Assembly: GCA_016712275.1 (NCBI GenBank)
Contig: JADJRI010000003.1
Span: 124,001 to 188,000, forward strand
DNA: 64,000 nucleotides
Reading direction: 5' to 3'
Source: Planctomycetota bacterium
Lineage (GTDB): Bacteria; Planctomycetota; Phycisphaerae; UBA1845; UTPLA1
Shown here: positions 1 through 10,186 of the stretch, piece by piece
Position numbering within the stretch: position 1 is the stretch's first letter
Layout: each line of letters starts with the position of its first letter
The notes under the pieces: generated by a model
Database searches by the model: none
Seen by the model: only the letters and a program-made list of their open reading frames with translations
Told to the model about the DNA's origin: nothing
Position numbers and translations under genes: made by a program

Positions 1-100
1 TGGAGCGAGCCGCGGATACAACTAGAATGGCTGCAGTGTAAGAACGTCCAAACTCGGCAGAGGCCGATTCGTCTGATACTGACGGGGTCAACATTATCAA

Positions 101-2871
101 ATGAGCAATGAACTGCCCATGTTTAATGCGTTGAGCGGCGCATACATCGCCAGCATGTACGATGAATTCCGCGCCAGGCCGGAATCGCTGACGCAGGAAT
201 GGCGGGACTATTTCGCTAGGCTGGACGGCAATGGTTCAGACATGGCCGCCGCCACAACAATTCTGGCCGCGCCCTCGGATCGTGCCGATGCATCCCTGTC
301 ATCCGGCGCAAGGGCCGCCCAGCGACAGGATCGCGTCGACCAACTCATTCGCGCCTATCGCGTCCGCGGCCACATGATCGCCCGATTCGATCCGCTCGGC
401 ATGCCCCGCGAGCAGCCGCCTGAACTCGACCCCGCGCACTTCGGACTCATCGACGAAGACATGGATCGGCAGGTGTCCAGCCGAACCATGCGGGGCCGGA
501 CACGAGAACTCTGCGCGACGTGATCGATCGCCTTCGTCTGACCTATTGCCGGTCGATCGGCGTTCAGTTCATGCACATCGACGATCTGGCGATTCGCCTT
601 TGGCTGCAGGAGCGAATGGAGAACTCGGACAATCGCACCGTGCTGTCCAAGGCGGACCAGTTGCGCATATTGTCGACGCTCACCAAGGCGGTCGTATTCG
701 AGAATTCGCTGCACACCAAGTTCGTCGGCGCGAAGACTTTTTCGCTCGAAGGTTCGGAAAGCCTGATTCCGCTGCTCGACCTGACCATCGAGCGCGCCGC
801 GAACAAGGGCGTGCGAGAAATTGTCATCGCCATGGCACACCGCGGGCGGCTCAACGTGCTGGTCAACATCATGGGCAAGCGCCCGGCCGACATGTTCCAC
901 GAATTTGAGGATCACGACGCCGGTTCGGACGGCGCCTCGGGCGATGTGAAATACCATCTGGGCCACAGCACGGACTGGGAAACGCTGGAAGGGCATCGCG
1001 TTCACCTTTCGCTCTGCTTCAATCCGAGCCACCTGGAATTCGTGAATCCCGTCGCACTGGGGCGCATGCGCGCCAAGCAGGATCGCGCGGGCGATTCCCA
1101 ACGCGAAATCGGAATGGCACTGCTCATTCATGGCGACGCCGCCTTTGCGGGGCAGGGCGTTGTGCAGGAAAGCCTCAACCTGAGCGAGCTTGAGGGCTAT
1201 CACATCGGCGGCGCGCTGCACATCATCGTGAACAACCAGATCGGCTTTACGACACCGCCCCGGCAGGCGCGCTCCTGCACCTATGCGACCGATGTCGCGA
1301 AACTCCTTCAGATTCCAATCTTCCATGTGAACGGCGAAGACCCCGAGGCCGTCGCCCAGGTGATTCATCTCGCCATGGACTATCGCCGGCAATTCAAACG
1401 CGATGTCGTTATCGATATGTATGGCTATCGCCGGCATGGCCACAACGAGATCGACGAGCCGTCTTATACCCAACCGGTGCTCTATCGGGCCATTCGCGAG
1501 CGAAAGCCGGTGCGCGAAGGCTATCTCGACCATCTGCTTTCGCTGGGACAGGTGACGCGCGAAGAGGCCGACGAAATCGAGGCGGCATACAAGCGCGAGC
1601 TGGAAGAAGGCCTGGCGATGGCTCGCAGTGAAACGTATGCGCCGCCGGCCGCCAATGCGACGAATATCTGGAGCGACTACCACGGCGGGCCGGAGGAAAC
1701 GGCGGAGGATGTTGAAACCGGCGTGCCGGTCGATCGGCTCAAGATCCTGCTGGGGCGAACGATGGTGGTGCCGGATGGCTTTCACATGCACCCGCGGTTT
1801 CAGCGGGTGATCCATCGCCGCGAGGAAATGGCCGACGGCACGGCGCCGCTGGACTGGGCCGCGGGCGAGGCACTCGCCATGGCGACACTGGCGACGGAGG
1901 GTTGCCGCGTGCGCTTGTCGGGTCAGGATGTCGAACGCGGAACGTTCAGTCATCGGCATGCGGTCTTGCACGATTTTGAAACGGGCGAGACGTATGCGCC
2001 ATTGCAGCATCTGGAGGAGGGGCAGGCGCCGATCGACATTTACAACAGCCCCCTGTCAGAGGCGGGCGTGGTCGGCTTTGAGTATGGATACAGCCTCGAT
2101 TGTCCCGAGGGGCTGGTAATGTGGGAGGCGCAGTTCGGCGACTTCGTGAATGCCGCGCAGGTGATTATCGATCAGTTCATCGTCAGCGGCGAGGACAAGC
2201 GACGGCGACTGAGCGGGGTCGTGCTACTCTTGCCGCACGGCTTCGAAGGTCAGGGGCCGGAACACTCGAGCGCCTACATCGAGCGATTTCTCACGCAGGC
2301 GGCCGAGCACAATATCCAGATCGCGCAGCCATCCACGCCGGCGCAGATTTTTCATTTGCTGCGGCGGCAGGTCGTTCGAAAATGGCGCAAGCCCCTGATC
2401 GTTTTTACGCCCAAGAGCCTGTTGCGCCATCCCGCGGCCGTTTCGACCCTTGATGAGCTCGCCGCCGGTCAATTCCAGCGCGTCATACCCGATCGCGTCA
2501 TCAAGACCGAAAATGCAAAACGCGTGCTGCTGTGCGCCGGCAAGATTTACTATGACGTGCTGGCCGCCCGGGACGAGTCGAAGCGGAACGATGTCGCCAT
2601 CGTCCGCCTCGAACAGTTTTACCCGCTTCGAATTCACGAGATACAGGCCGTTGTCGAACAATACCACGATGGCACGCCGGTCGTCTGGGTTCAGGAAGAG
2701 CCGTGCAACATGGGTGCCTGGAATTATCTGAGAATGCAATTGGGCGACCGCCTGTTCGGAAAGTATCCGTTCAGCGGCATCCACCGCGCCGAATCGGCCA
2801 GCCCCGCGACCGGCTCGCACGCCACACACAAGCGCGAACAGGACGAGCTGATCCGCGCGGCCATGGGGTAA
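101..2871 (+). CDS. sucA: 2-oxoglutarate dehydrogenase E1 component (joined across one frameshift)
   Basis: Thiamine-diphosphate E1 subunit that decarboxylates 2-oxoglutarate in the TCA cycle. The N-terminal piece (101-523) carries the E1 opening, with MYDEFRARPESLTQEWRDYF; the main piece (from 520) carries MAHRGRLNVLVN, NPSHLEFVNP, NNQIGFTT, GHNEIDEPSYTQP, the PEHSS motif and the terminal EEPCNMGAWNYL. The two frames join cleanly: the upstream frame ends SSRTM and the downstream frame reads DTRTLRDVIDRLRLTYC, as in intact E1 proteins. Between them, bases 491-498 (a GGGGCC tract) are one short of a codon multiple, so a single missing base explains the split. Joined length is about 923 residues, normal for the family. 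No E2 or E3 gene is in view. No strong ribosome-binding site is seen before 101. Confidence 0.93.
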
Positions 2872-2950
2872 TTCGCCATTCGAACACCGAATCCGCGCGT
2901 GGCCGATCGTTGGACTTCGACTTGATTCGGATGCACTTCGCTTGAATTCG

Positions 2951-3697
2951 TCATCGCGCCGATCCGGCGTCGTCCGCGCGATGCAAGCGGGATGTCACTT
3001 CCTCGACGGAAACCAGCGCCCCGCGAACACCCTCATCGCCGGATTCAAGCCGGGCGGAATCCCCGACCTTGAACGGGCCGACCGCCATCCGCGTCAGCGT
3101 TTCGCAGCAAGCGCCGCACTTGAGTGCCTCACCAATGTCACGGGCGATCGCCCGGATGTATGTGCCGCGCCCGCAGTGAATGTCCAATGTCGCCCGCGGC
3201 CATTCGTAATGAAGCAGGTCGATGCGGTCGATGCGCACAGGCCGTGCGGCCAGTTCCACGGACTTGCCCTTGCGCGCCCGGACATAGCTCTGCACGCCAC
3301 CAACGCGGATGGCGCTGAAGTTCGGCGGAATCTGCATGACGTTGCCGACCATGCCCGCCAGACAGGCCCCCAGGGCCGATTCGCCCGGCGGCTCGGACAC
3401 CGGAACATCCACAAAGGGATGCTCGGGGTCAAACGTCTCGTTGGTCACGCCAAGCCGCAGCGTGGTTCGATAGTGCTTGGGAAGCTCCATCAGTTTCTCG
3501 ACCAACTTGGTGGCCCGCCCCAGACAGGCCAAAAGCACGCCGTCGGCGAAGGGGTCGAGCGTGCCGGCATGGCCCACCTTTCTGATGCCGAAAACGCGCC
3601 GAAGTCGATAGACATAATGGGCAGAGCTCCGCCCGGCAGGCTTGTAAAGGTTTACCACGCCGGATATTGCGATGGATTCGGCATGGTTCGATGACAT
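2951..3697 (-). CDS. truB: tRNA pseudouridine(55) synthase TruB
   Basis: Makes pseudouridine 55 in the T-loop of tRNAs. The protein (248 residues) has the TruB signature GHAGTLDP around residues 42-49, with Asp48 as the expected catalytic aspartate, preceded by the family's VVNLYKPAGRSS substrate loop. Further family blocks are YRTTLRLGVTNETFD and CGRGTYIRAIARDIG. It is shorter than E. coli TruB, and the C-terminal PUA-like extension appears reduced. The gene converges on sucA. Its start lies close to the oppositely directed TrkA-N gene, so the two probably share a promoter region at about 3700-3840. Confidence 0.95.
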   Translation of the reverse strand: MSSNHAESIAISGVVNLYKPAGRSSAHYVYRLRRVFGIRKVGHAGTLDPFADGVLLACLGRATKLVEKLMELPKHYRTTLRLGVTNETFDPEHPFVDVPVSEPPGESALGACLAGMVGNVMQIPPNFSAIRVGGVQSYVRARKGKSVELAARPVRIDRIDLLHYEWPRATLDIHCGRGTYIRAIARDIGEALKCGACCETLTRMAVGPFKVGDSARLESGDEGVRGALVSVEEVTSRLHRADDAGSAR

Positions 3698-3842
3698 ATA
3701 TCGTTCCTTGTTGTGCTATACTCCGACGTTCGGGCCGCGACGGATGCGGGCCGGGAGCGGCACGGGCCTGTGGCCCACCCGCCGGTCTTTCACAGGAGCA
3801 GTACCCATTATTACTGAAGAGCGGGTTTCCCGCAGCACGCGA

Positions 3843-4307
3843 ATGCACGGAATGTCCACCGAGCCGCTACAACTCAGCAACCATGTCATCATTGCGGGCT
3901 TCGGCGTGGGCGGCCGATTCATCGCCGAGTATCTGCGCGAAAAGAACACGCAGTTCATTGTTGTGGAGATGAACCCGCAGACCTGCGATGCCCAGCGCGC
4001 CTGCGGCGTGCCGGTGATCGAAGGCAGCATCGCCGACGAGAGCATTCTGCGCCGCGCGGGAATCGAAACGGCCTCGGTGCTGGCGCTGGCCATTCCCGAT
4101 GAAGACGCCGCGCTTCGTGCGACGGAACGCGCCAACGCCATCCGGCCGGAAATCCACATCATCGCCAGCACGCGCTACACCTCCACCGGCCTCGAAGCCC
4201 TGCAGCGCGGCGCCGACGAAGTGATCGTGGCGGAACAGGCGGTGGCCCAGGAGTTCTATCGAAGGATCGATCGATTCGTGTCGCGCGGGAATAAAAAGGG
4301 AAAGTAA
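3843..4307 (+). CDS. TrkA-N (RCK-type) NAD-binding domain protein
   Basis: A stand-alone Rossmann-fold RCK domain of the kind that binds NAD(H) and gates potassium channels or Trk/Kef transporters. The nucleotide-binding glycine motif GFGVGG follows a hydrophobic beta strand (HVIIAGFG), with an acidic residue at the end of beta 2 (VVEMN), and the central pattern of alternating strands and helices fits TrkA-N. The open frame extends upstream to 3672, but that part is unlike the family; the starts at 3843 or 3852 fit better. There is no membrane segment and no channel gene beside it, so its partner is unknown. A bidirectional terminator follows. Confidence 0.75.
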   Translation: MHGMSTEPLQLSNHVIIAGFGVGGRFIAEYLREKNTQFIVVEMNPQTCDAQRACGVPVIEGSIADESILRRAGIETASVLALAIPDEDAALRATERANAIRPEIHIIASTRYTSTGLEALQRGADEVIVAEQAVAQEFYRRIDRFVSRGNKKGK

Positions 4308-4346
4308 TAGCCGCACAATTTGCTCGGCAACCAGATAAAAAAATAC

Positions 4347-4376
4347 GAAGCCGATGGAGATCACTCCACCGGCTTC
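4347..4376. terminator. Bidirectional rho-independent terminator
   Basis: The 7-bp stem GAAGCCG/CGGCTTC continues through TGGAG/CTCCA with one mismatch and a 4-base loop. Seven T follow at 4377-4383 and seven A precede at 4337-4343, so it can end transcription of both the TrkA-N gene (+) and the convergent HTH/membrane gene (-). Confidence 0.9.
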
Positions 4377-4426
4377 TTTTTTTCCAGTTCAATTGTTACG
4401 CAACTGCTTTCACTTCCGAGTAGCGA

Positions 4427-5652
4427 TCAGTTCTTACCCTTCATAATCCCCACCACGCCCGTCGCAATCGCGCCCACCGCCAGCACGCCGAGGACCGACC
4501 ACAGAATGACGCCCTTGGAAATCGCCCCGAAGATCATCTCCGGCCAGGTACCCTGCATCGACGACGCGGTGGCCAGGCCCAACAGCGCCATGCTGAGAAT
4601 CCCGACGAACAGGCAGATATTCATCCAGAGCGTCGAATCGTCCGGTCCACCGATCGCGGCCGCGCGGGCCGCCACCGATGGCGAGAGGGACGGCGCGCCG
4701 ATTTCGCGAACCGCGGGGGAAATTGCCGTACCGCCCCGGCGACGCGCGGCGGGGCGTCTTCGATGACCTCGGCTTCCACCTCGGTCTCGCCCGCTTCGGT
4801 CGGGGAGATCACGTCGAGCAATTCGGCGCCGAGGCTGGTGTCGTCGCTCTCCTGGGTCAGATCGAGCAGGCCGCTGCCACTTCCGACCGAGTCGAATTCT
4901 TCGACGCCGCTCGAAATCTGCGTTTCGCCCATCGGGTCGCTAGGAACGCCGAGTTCTTCTTCATCAAACACGCTAATGCCGGGCTTGGTGACTTTGGTGC
5001 CCTCTTTCGCGATGGGGCTGTCAACGATCTTCGAATCGCCGGGCTCGAGACTGATGATGCTGGAACCGGAGAGGCCAAGATCGGGCACATCCTCAAATTC
5101 GCGCGGCGCGGGCTTGGCGGGCTGCTTGCCCTTCGCGGCCGGCCCAATCGAAGAGCCGCCCTTGTCGCTTGAGGGAAGCAGATCGATTTCGGAGGAGAAC
5201 TCGGCCTTGATATCGCCCTTGCCGCCGGCGGCCGGGAGTTCCTCGGGAATTTCATCGATGTTCAGTGATGCCAGGCCCGTGCCGCTGTCATCGGCAAACG
5301 AAATGCCGCTGGCGCTGCCGCTTCGCTCATTCGGATCGACCCGCGGAAGCGCATCGGCCTCGGTGCTGTCATCGAGCGCGCCGAGCGAGGCCGATGAATC
5401 GGCCAGATTCGACAGGGCCGAGGCGAAGGACTCGTTGTCGTCGAGGCTGATCACTTCGGGCGAAGCGCCCTCGAGATCAACGACGCTGCTGCCTTCCTTC
5501 GCGGCCAGGGCCTGCACTTCGTCCTTCTTGTAAAGCGTCTTGCCGGCATCGCGCACTTCGCGAAGCTTGCCGGCGCGAACGAGCGCTTTCACGTCGTCGG
5601 CGGACTTGCCCAAAGCCTTGCTGACTTCCTCGATGGTCAGATATCCATTCAT
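4427..5652 (-). CDS. Helix-turn-helix / acidic linker / C-terminal membrane protein (joined across one frameshift)
   Basis: The N-terminal ~55 residues are a MerR/excisionase-like winged helix (NGYLTIEEVSKALGKSADDV, then LREVRDAGKTLYKKDEV). A long acidic, Ser/Asp-rich disordered region follows (residues ~60-300). The frame then degenerates into Arg/Pro-rich sequence, while the next frame (4427-4675) supplies an Ala-rich segment and two hydrophobic helices (MNICLFVGILSMALLGLA and ILWSVLGVLAVGAIATGVVG). A single-base indel near 4734-4737 (CCCC on the plus strand) would join them into ~408 residues. The architecture of DNA-binding-like head, acidic linker and membrane anchor is one I associate with planctomycete proteins of unknown function. 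An AGGAT site lies upstream of the start. Function is not known. Confidence 0.7.
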
Positions 5653-5793
5653 GTCATCTATCCTGTGTTTCGCCCCTCTTTTCAGGGCAGGGTTTGTGGC
5701 GCGACGGCAGAGCCGTGCGTGCCGGATTCAAGTGCGATGGGCGATTGTCCGAGGCATTTGCTCGAACGTCGCAAATCGCGGCAGGGTTGTGGC

Positions 5794-5810
5794 GCCGGCG
5801 TCCCGCCGGC
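5794..5810. repeat. GC-rich extragenic palindrome
   Basis: Perfect 7-bp arms GCCGGCG / CGCCGGC around a 3-base TCC loop, between two minus-strand genes. There is no T-run. It resembles REP-like extragenic palindromes and could also end transcription of the HTH/membrane gene's upstream neighbour poorly, if at all. Confidence 0.45.
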
Positions 5811-5851
5811 AGGCACAGGCGCGAGGCCCATGCAACAATCTTCGAACTCGC

Positions 5852-6406
5852 TTAGGGCCCATCTTCCGACTGCGTGGTCGGCGAATGAGTGCCTACGTCC
5901 GTCGTGATGTCGGCTTCCTCAAGCGGGACATCGGGAGAGATGCCGCCGCTGGAGATTCTGTTCTTGATTTCCCGCTGCTTCTCGAGCAGCTTGCTGATTT
6001 CCTCGGGGCTCGTCTCATCGACGCAGTTGAGATTTTCGAGGTAGCGGTCGTACACATACGATCGCGCCGCCACAAGCCTCAGCTTGCCCATGCTTGGCAC
6101 ATACTGGTAGCACCAGATGGTGCTGTTATCCACGTCCATCATGAACAGGCCGTAGCTGTTGCGATCGATCTGCCCCGTAAAGGCAAATATGCCTCCCGCG
6201 CCGTAGCGTGGCGAATCGCCATACGCCGGCCGCGCCGAAAAGGGCAAGTCTGTCCGCAACACCAACGCCGTCGCAATGATGGCGAGGAGGATGGCAATCA
6301 CCCAGAGGACTGTTTGGTTCTGCCGTGGCTGTGGAACCGCCACGGACACCACTTCGCGATTCTGATCTGCGATCATTCGTGGTTCCTGACTGCTGGCTGT
6401 CCCCAA
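5852..6406 (-). CDS. Single-pass membrane protein of unknown function
   Basis: Unrecognised 184-residue protein. A short cytoplasmic head is followed by one transmembrane helix (residues ~34-50, VLWVIAILLAIIATALVL) and then a soluble domain containing GIFAFTGQIDRNSYGLFMMD and KLRLVAARSYVYDRYLENLN, which look like beta strands. The C-terminal tail is polar and acidic. A start at the internal Met (6376) is also possible. The gene is divergent from pabB. I cannot assign a function. Confidence 0.65.
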   Translation of the reverse strand: MGTASSQEPRMIADQNREVVSVAVPQPRQNQTVLWVIAILLAIIATALVLRTDLPFSARPAYGDSPRYGAGGIFAFTGQIDRNSYGLFMMDVDNSTIWCYQYVPSMGKLRLVAARSYVYDRYLENLNCVDETSPEEISKLLEKQREIKNRISSGGISPDVPLEEADITTDVGTHSPTTQSEDGP

Positions 6407-6587
6407 GGATTGCTAGACACTAATTATTACGCGAATCGGTCGCAATCTCAAGCAGACTCGAGGGTTGAATCCGGACGGATTTTGCGCGAAAAGCGTCCAA
6501 GGTCCGATGTTGATGGTCCCGGCCCGCCTTATCGCGGCGAGTTCGTCTTCATGTGCCGAATCCGGCTTCGAAGTTATACTGACGCAG

Positions 6588-8040
6588 ATGCCCGTTCCAC
6601 ATGGGAAAACAAGGATTCGCAGGGAATTCCGGGAGATCGGCCGTCCCGCAAGCCTCGCGGCGTTGCGGTATGAAATCGGGCGCACGACTGGGCGGGACGA
6701 TTCTGGAGTCTGTCGCTCAATCCGGACACTGGGGCCGATATTCGATCTTCGCGGCGGACCCTGTCGTCACTTTCGGCTCTGAGGACAAACCGGAAACCGC
6801 CTGCCCATTCCAGCAGCTTGAGTCCCAATTGCGGCCGTGGTGCGACTGGGCCGAACCCTGTGAACTTCCGTTTGTCGGCGGATGGATCGGCTACATCAGC
6901 TATGAAGCATCGCGATTTATCGAGCCGATGGCAATCCACGCGCCACGCGCCTCCACCTTGCCATTGATGCAATGGTCGCTTTTCGACACGGTGCTGATTC
7001 ACGATGCGATGAGCGATCGATGGTTTGTCGCCGGAGTCGAATTGCCGGCAGACATGTGCGACGCCGAACGCGCGCCGCTTGAGGATCGACTGGATCAACT
7101 GGCCGACTGCACCGAGTTTCTCGATCCGAACGATTCGTCAACATTCGACGCTGGGAGCCCAGCCTGCCACACGATTGGCTGGAATTTCGCGCGCGGGGAA
7201 TATCTTGCGAAAGTGGAGCAGGCGCTCGGGTACATTCGCGCGGGCGATATTTTTCAAGTGAATCTCGCCCGCCGTTTTCATGCTGAAATCGACGCGCACC
7301 CGTTTTCGTTATACGAGCGCCTGTGCCGCTCCAATGCCTCGACCCATGCGGCGTTTATGCCCATTCACGGGTGTCATTATCGCGGCATCGGCCCGGCCGC
7401 GGTCATCTCATCGTCTCCCGAATTATTCCTTTCACTATCGGGCCGCGATGTTGTCACCCGGCCGATCAAGGGCACGCGGCCGCGCGGCTCGACGCCCGCG
7501 GACGACCGGCGGGCGGCGGCGGAATTGGCGTCCAGTAGCAAGGATCGCGCCGAACTCAACATGATTATCGATCTGGAACGAAACGATCTGGGCCGCGTCT
7601 GCGAATTCGGCAGCGTTCGCGTCGAATCGGATGGCGCCATCGAAACGCTGCCAACCGTCTTTCACAGAACGGCGACGGTGACGGGCCGGCTGCGCGAAGA
7701 GCTGGACGCGATCGATCTTCTGCGGGCAACCTTTCCCGGCGGCTCGATCACCGGTGCGCCAAAAGTGCGAGCCATGCAGATCATTCAGGAACTGGAGCCG
7801 GAGGCGCGCGGCCCCTATTGCGGCGCGATCGGCTTCATCGGCCTGGATGGTTCGATGCAGTTGAATTTGCCGATCCGCACGATGACGATGCAGGGTTCGC
7901 GCGTGGGGCTGCACGTCGGCAGCGGAATTGTGGCGGATTCCAATCCGCCGGATGAATACAACGAGCTGACCGCCAAGGTCGCCGGAATGATGCGCGCCAT
8001 CGGCGTCGAAACGCGTGACGGAGTGTTGGCATCAACGTGA
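6588..8040 (+). CDS. pabB: Aminodeoxychorismate synthase component I, PabB (joined across one frameshift)
   Basis: Chorismate-binding enzyme making 4-amino-4-deoxychorismate for folate. The C-terminal catalytic domain has PIKGTRPRG, where Lys marks PabB rather than anthranilate synthase TrpE (Ala at that place), then LERNDLGRVCEFGSV, LPTVFHRTATVTG and FPGGSITGAPK. The long open frame begins at 6601, but its first ~25 residues do not fit. The frame starting at ATG 6588 gives a proper N-terminus (REIGRPASLAALRYEIGR), which must shift near 6690-6697 (GGGCGGG) into the frame reading TILESVAQSGHWGRYSIFAA. Removing one G joins them. No pabA is adjacent. The next gene is the matching lyase, pabC. 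Confidence 0.9.
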
Positions 8041-8098
8041 TAGAATTCGCAAGAGCGGTAATGTCGATCCGAAAGAGTTTTCCGAGCCGGGGGAATAC

Positions 8099-8971
8099 AT
8101 GATCGAATTGGTTTATCTCAATGGCGAAATTGTCGAGGCCGATGCGGCGCGCATATCGGTATTTGATGCCGGCTTCACCCATGCCGCCGGCCTCTTCGAA
8201 ACCCTCAGGGCCTACAACGGCCGCGTCATGCGGCTGGAAGAGCATCTTGCAAGGCTGGAGCGATCGGCGATCGAATTGGATCTGCATATCCAGATCGATC
8301 GCGATGAAATCAGCGCGGGCCTGTCCCGACTGCTGACCGCCAATGAATTGACCGATGCCAGAATTCGAATCGTCGCCACACCCGGCGGCATTCCGCGTCC
8401 GGGTCAGCCGGTCGAACAATCGTCAACGCCAACGATATTGATTTCCGCCACAAAAGTTCAGGCCTATCCGCCGCTGCTTTACACGCATGGCATGCGCGTC
8501 TGCATTTGCGACCATCGGCAAAACCCGCACGATCCGATCGCGGGCCACAAAACCCTCGCCTATCTGCCCCGGCTTATCGCACTCAAACAGGCGGCGGAAC
8601 GACAATGTCAGGAGGCGCTCTGGTTCACCACCGACAGCCTGCTTGCCGAAGGCTCCGTCTGCAACGTCTTCGTCGTCCATGACGAAGAAATCTCCACGCC
8701 GCCGTTGGACACGCCGATCCTGCCCGGCACCACGCGCGGCGCGGTCATCGACCTGGCACGCGCAAACAGCATTCCGATTCATGAACGGCCCATCAACATC
8801 GAAGTGCTGCTCGCGGCACAGGAGGTGTTTTTGACCGGCAGCGTCCTGGAAGTCATGCCAGTGTCGGCCATCGAAAAGCACATGGTCGGACCGGGGGAGC
8901 CGGGTCCGATCACACAACGCATGATGATGCTCTACAAACAACTTGTCGCAAAGGAGTGCGGAATTGGCTAA
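8099..8971 (+). CDS. pabC: Class IV aminotransferase, probable aminodeoxychorismate lyase PabC
   Basis: PLP enzyme of fold type IV. Typical opening VYLNGEIVEADAARISVFDAGF, pyridoxal-phosphate lysine Lys151 in AGHKTLAYLPR, and the C-terminal cofactor loop with LTGSVLEVMPV. The start at 8099 is preceded by a GGGGG tract; the frame is open further up, but without family similarity. Following pabB by 58 bases, it most simply converts aminodeoxychorismate to p-aminobenzoate and pyruvate. The family also contains branched-chain and D-amino-acid aminotransferases, so the lyase call rests mainly on context. Confidence 0.85.
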   Translation: MIELVYLNGEIVEADAARISVFDAGFTHAAGLFETLRAYNGRVMRLEEHLARLERSAIELDLHIQIDRDEISAGLSRLLTANELTDARIRIVATPGGIPRPGQPVEQSSTPTILISATKVQAYPPLLYTHGMRVCICDHRQNPHDPIAGHKTLAYLPRLIALKQAAERQCQEALWFTTDSLLAEGSVCNVFVVHDEEISTPPLDTPILPGTTRGAVIDLARANSIPIHERPINIEVLLAAQEVFLTGSVLEVMPVSAIEKHMVGPGEPGPITQRMMMLYKQLVAKECGIG

Positions 8972-10166
8972 GCAAATCGCACGAACAATGGCGGCGCGGC
9001 ATGCACAGCGCTCAACGCCGAATCGGGGCAACGCGCAGCGCGTAAGTGACTTATGTCACCACATGGAGGCGCTCGCGCCAAGTTGGTCGGCCGCTGATTG
9101 GGACAACGTCGGCCTGTTGGTCGGCAGCGCCGCGTGGCCGCTGCGGCGCATCTTGCTCACGATCGACCTGACAACCGAAGTGCTGGCCGAGGCCAAACAG
9201 GGGCGATATGACGCCATTGTGGCATACCACCCCCCGATTTTTCGGGCAGTGAAGAACATGCGGCCGGGGCCGTCGACGCAGGAGGGCGTGGCGGCGGAAG
9301 CGCTGGCCAGTCGCATCGCTGTTTACTCGCCCCACACGGCGCTCGATGCTTCCGATGCCGGGCCGAACGCCGTGCTGGCGCAAATGGCCGGCATCATGAG
9401 CCCCGTCCCAATTGAAGCAGCGCGCGAGCCGCAGGGCCGATGCAAGCTGGTGGTGTTTGTGCCGCACGAGCATGTGGAGCGCGTCGCCGCTGAGATCTTT
9501 GATGCGGGCGGCGGCCGGATCGGCGAGTATTCGCAGTGCAGCTTCCGAATTCAGGGCGAGGGCACGTTCTTCGGATCGGATGCGGCCAACCCGACCATCG
9601 GCTCGCGAAAGCGGCGCGAATCTGTGCCGGAGATTCGGCTCGAAGTGGTTTTTCCGCGAATGCGATTGGCTGAAGTCGTGAGGGCCGTGAGAGGTTCGCA
9701 CCCGTATGAAGAGCCGGCGTTCGATGTATATCCGCTTGAAACACCGGCGGCCGATTCGATCGGCCAGGGCCGCATGGGCGCCCTAATGAAACCCATTTCG
9801 CTCGGCGCATTGGCGGGCTCGCTAGGCCGAAAGTTGAGTGCCGCAATCGTGGCAGTCGTCGGAAAAACATCTGAAAAGGTCCGGCGTGGATTTGTGTGCG
9901 TCGGGGCCGCAGGCTCGCTGCCTTTTGAAATCAGCGGGGGGGCCATCGGCACGGGCGACGTGGTATTGACTGGCGAGATTCGCCACCACGACGCGCTGCG
10001 ATATGTCCGGTGCGGAGCGGCGGCGATCGCGCTGGGCCATTGGGCCAGCGAGCGGCCGGTGCTGGGCCCACTGAGCGTTCGCTTGCGAAAGGCGCTGCGC
10101 GGGTCGGCCATGGTGGTCAGTCGGCGCGACCGCGATCCTTTTACTGCGGTTAATTCGAGGAAGTGA
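8943..10166 (+). CDS. Nif3-like dinuclear metal-centre protein (GTP cyclohydrolase I type 2 homologue family)
   Basis: About 407 residues, the length of the YqfO-type Nif3 protein with a PII-like insert (residues ~165-290, VVFVPHEHVERVAAEIFDAG to GSHPYEEPAFDVY) between the two Nif3 halves. Metal-site blocks are DNVGLLVG, YHPPIF, SPHTALDA, GEIRHHDAL and GHWASE. The usual bacterial HHPLIF block reads YHPPIF here, as in eukaryotic NIF3L1 proteins, so one His ligand is replaced by Tyr. The start at 8943 overlaps pabC by 29 bases; Met codons at 8988 or 9063 are alternatives, and the latter fits the conserved fold start. The biochemical role of the family is unsettled. Confidence 0.85.
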   Translation: MSQRSAELAKQIARTMAARHAQRSTPNRGNAQRVSDLCHHMEALAPSWSAADWDNVGLLVGSAAWPLRRILLTIDLTTEVLAEAKQGRYDAIVAYHPPIFRAVKNMRPGPSTQEGVAAEALASRIAVYSPHTALDASDAGPNAVLAQMAGIMSPVPIEAAREPQGRCKLVVFVPHEHVERVAAEIFDAGGGRIGEYSQCSFRIQGEGTFFGSDAANPTIGSRKRRESVPEIRLEVVFPRMRLAEVVRAVRGSHPYEEPAFDVYPLETPAADSIGQGRMGALMKPISLGALAGSLGRKLSAAIVAVVGKTSEKVRRGFVCVGAAGSLPFEISGGAIGTGDVVLTGEIRHHDALRYVRCGAAAIALGHWASERPVLGPLSVRLRKALRGSAMVVSRRDRDPFTAVNSRK

Positions 10167-10186
10167 TTTTGCGAGAAAGTCGAGTC

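Noticed and set aside
355..2010. 551-residue ORF antisense to sucA
   Set aside because: Opposite a gene with clear E1 motifs; Arg/His/Ala-rich shadow composition and no recognisable domain.
2942..3694. 250-residue plus-strand ORF over truB
   Set aside because: Antisense shadow of a gene with the GHAGTLDP signature.
4621..4720. Arg-rich C-terminus of the HTH/membrane gene as a real basic tail
   Set aside because: The neighbouring frame continues with an Ala-rich stretch and two membrane helices, so the tail is better explained as out-of-frame translation.
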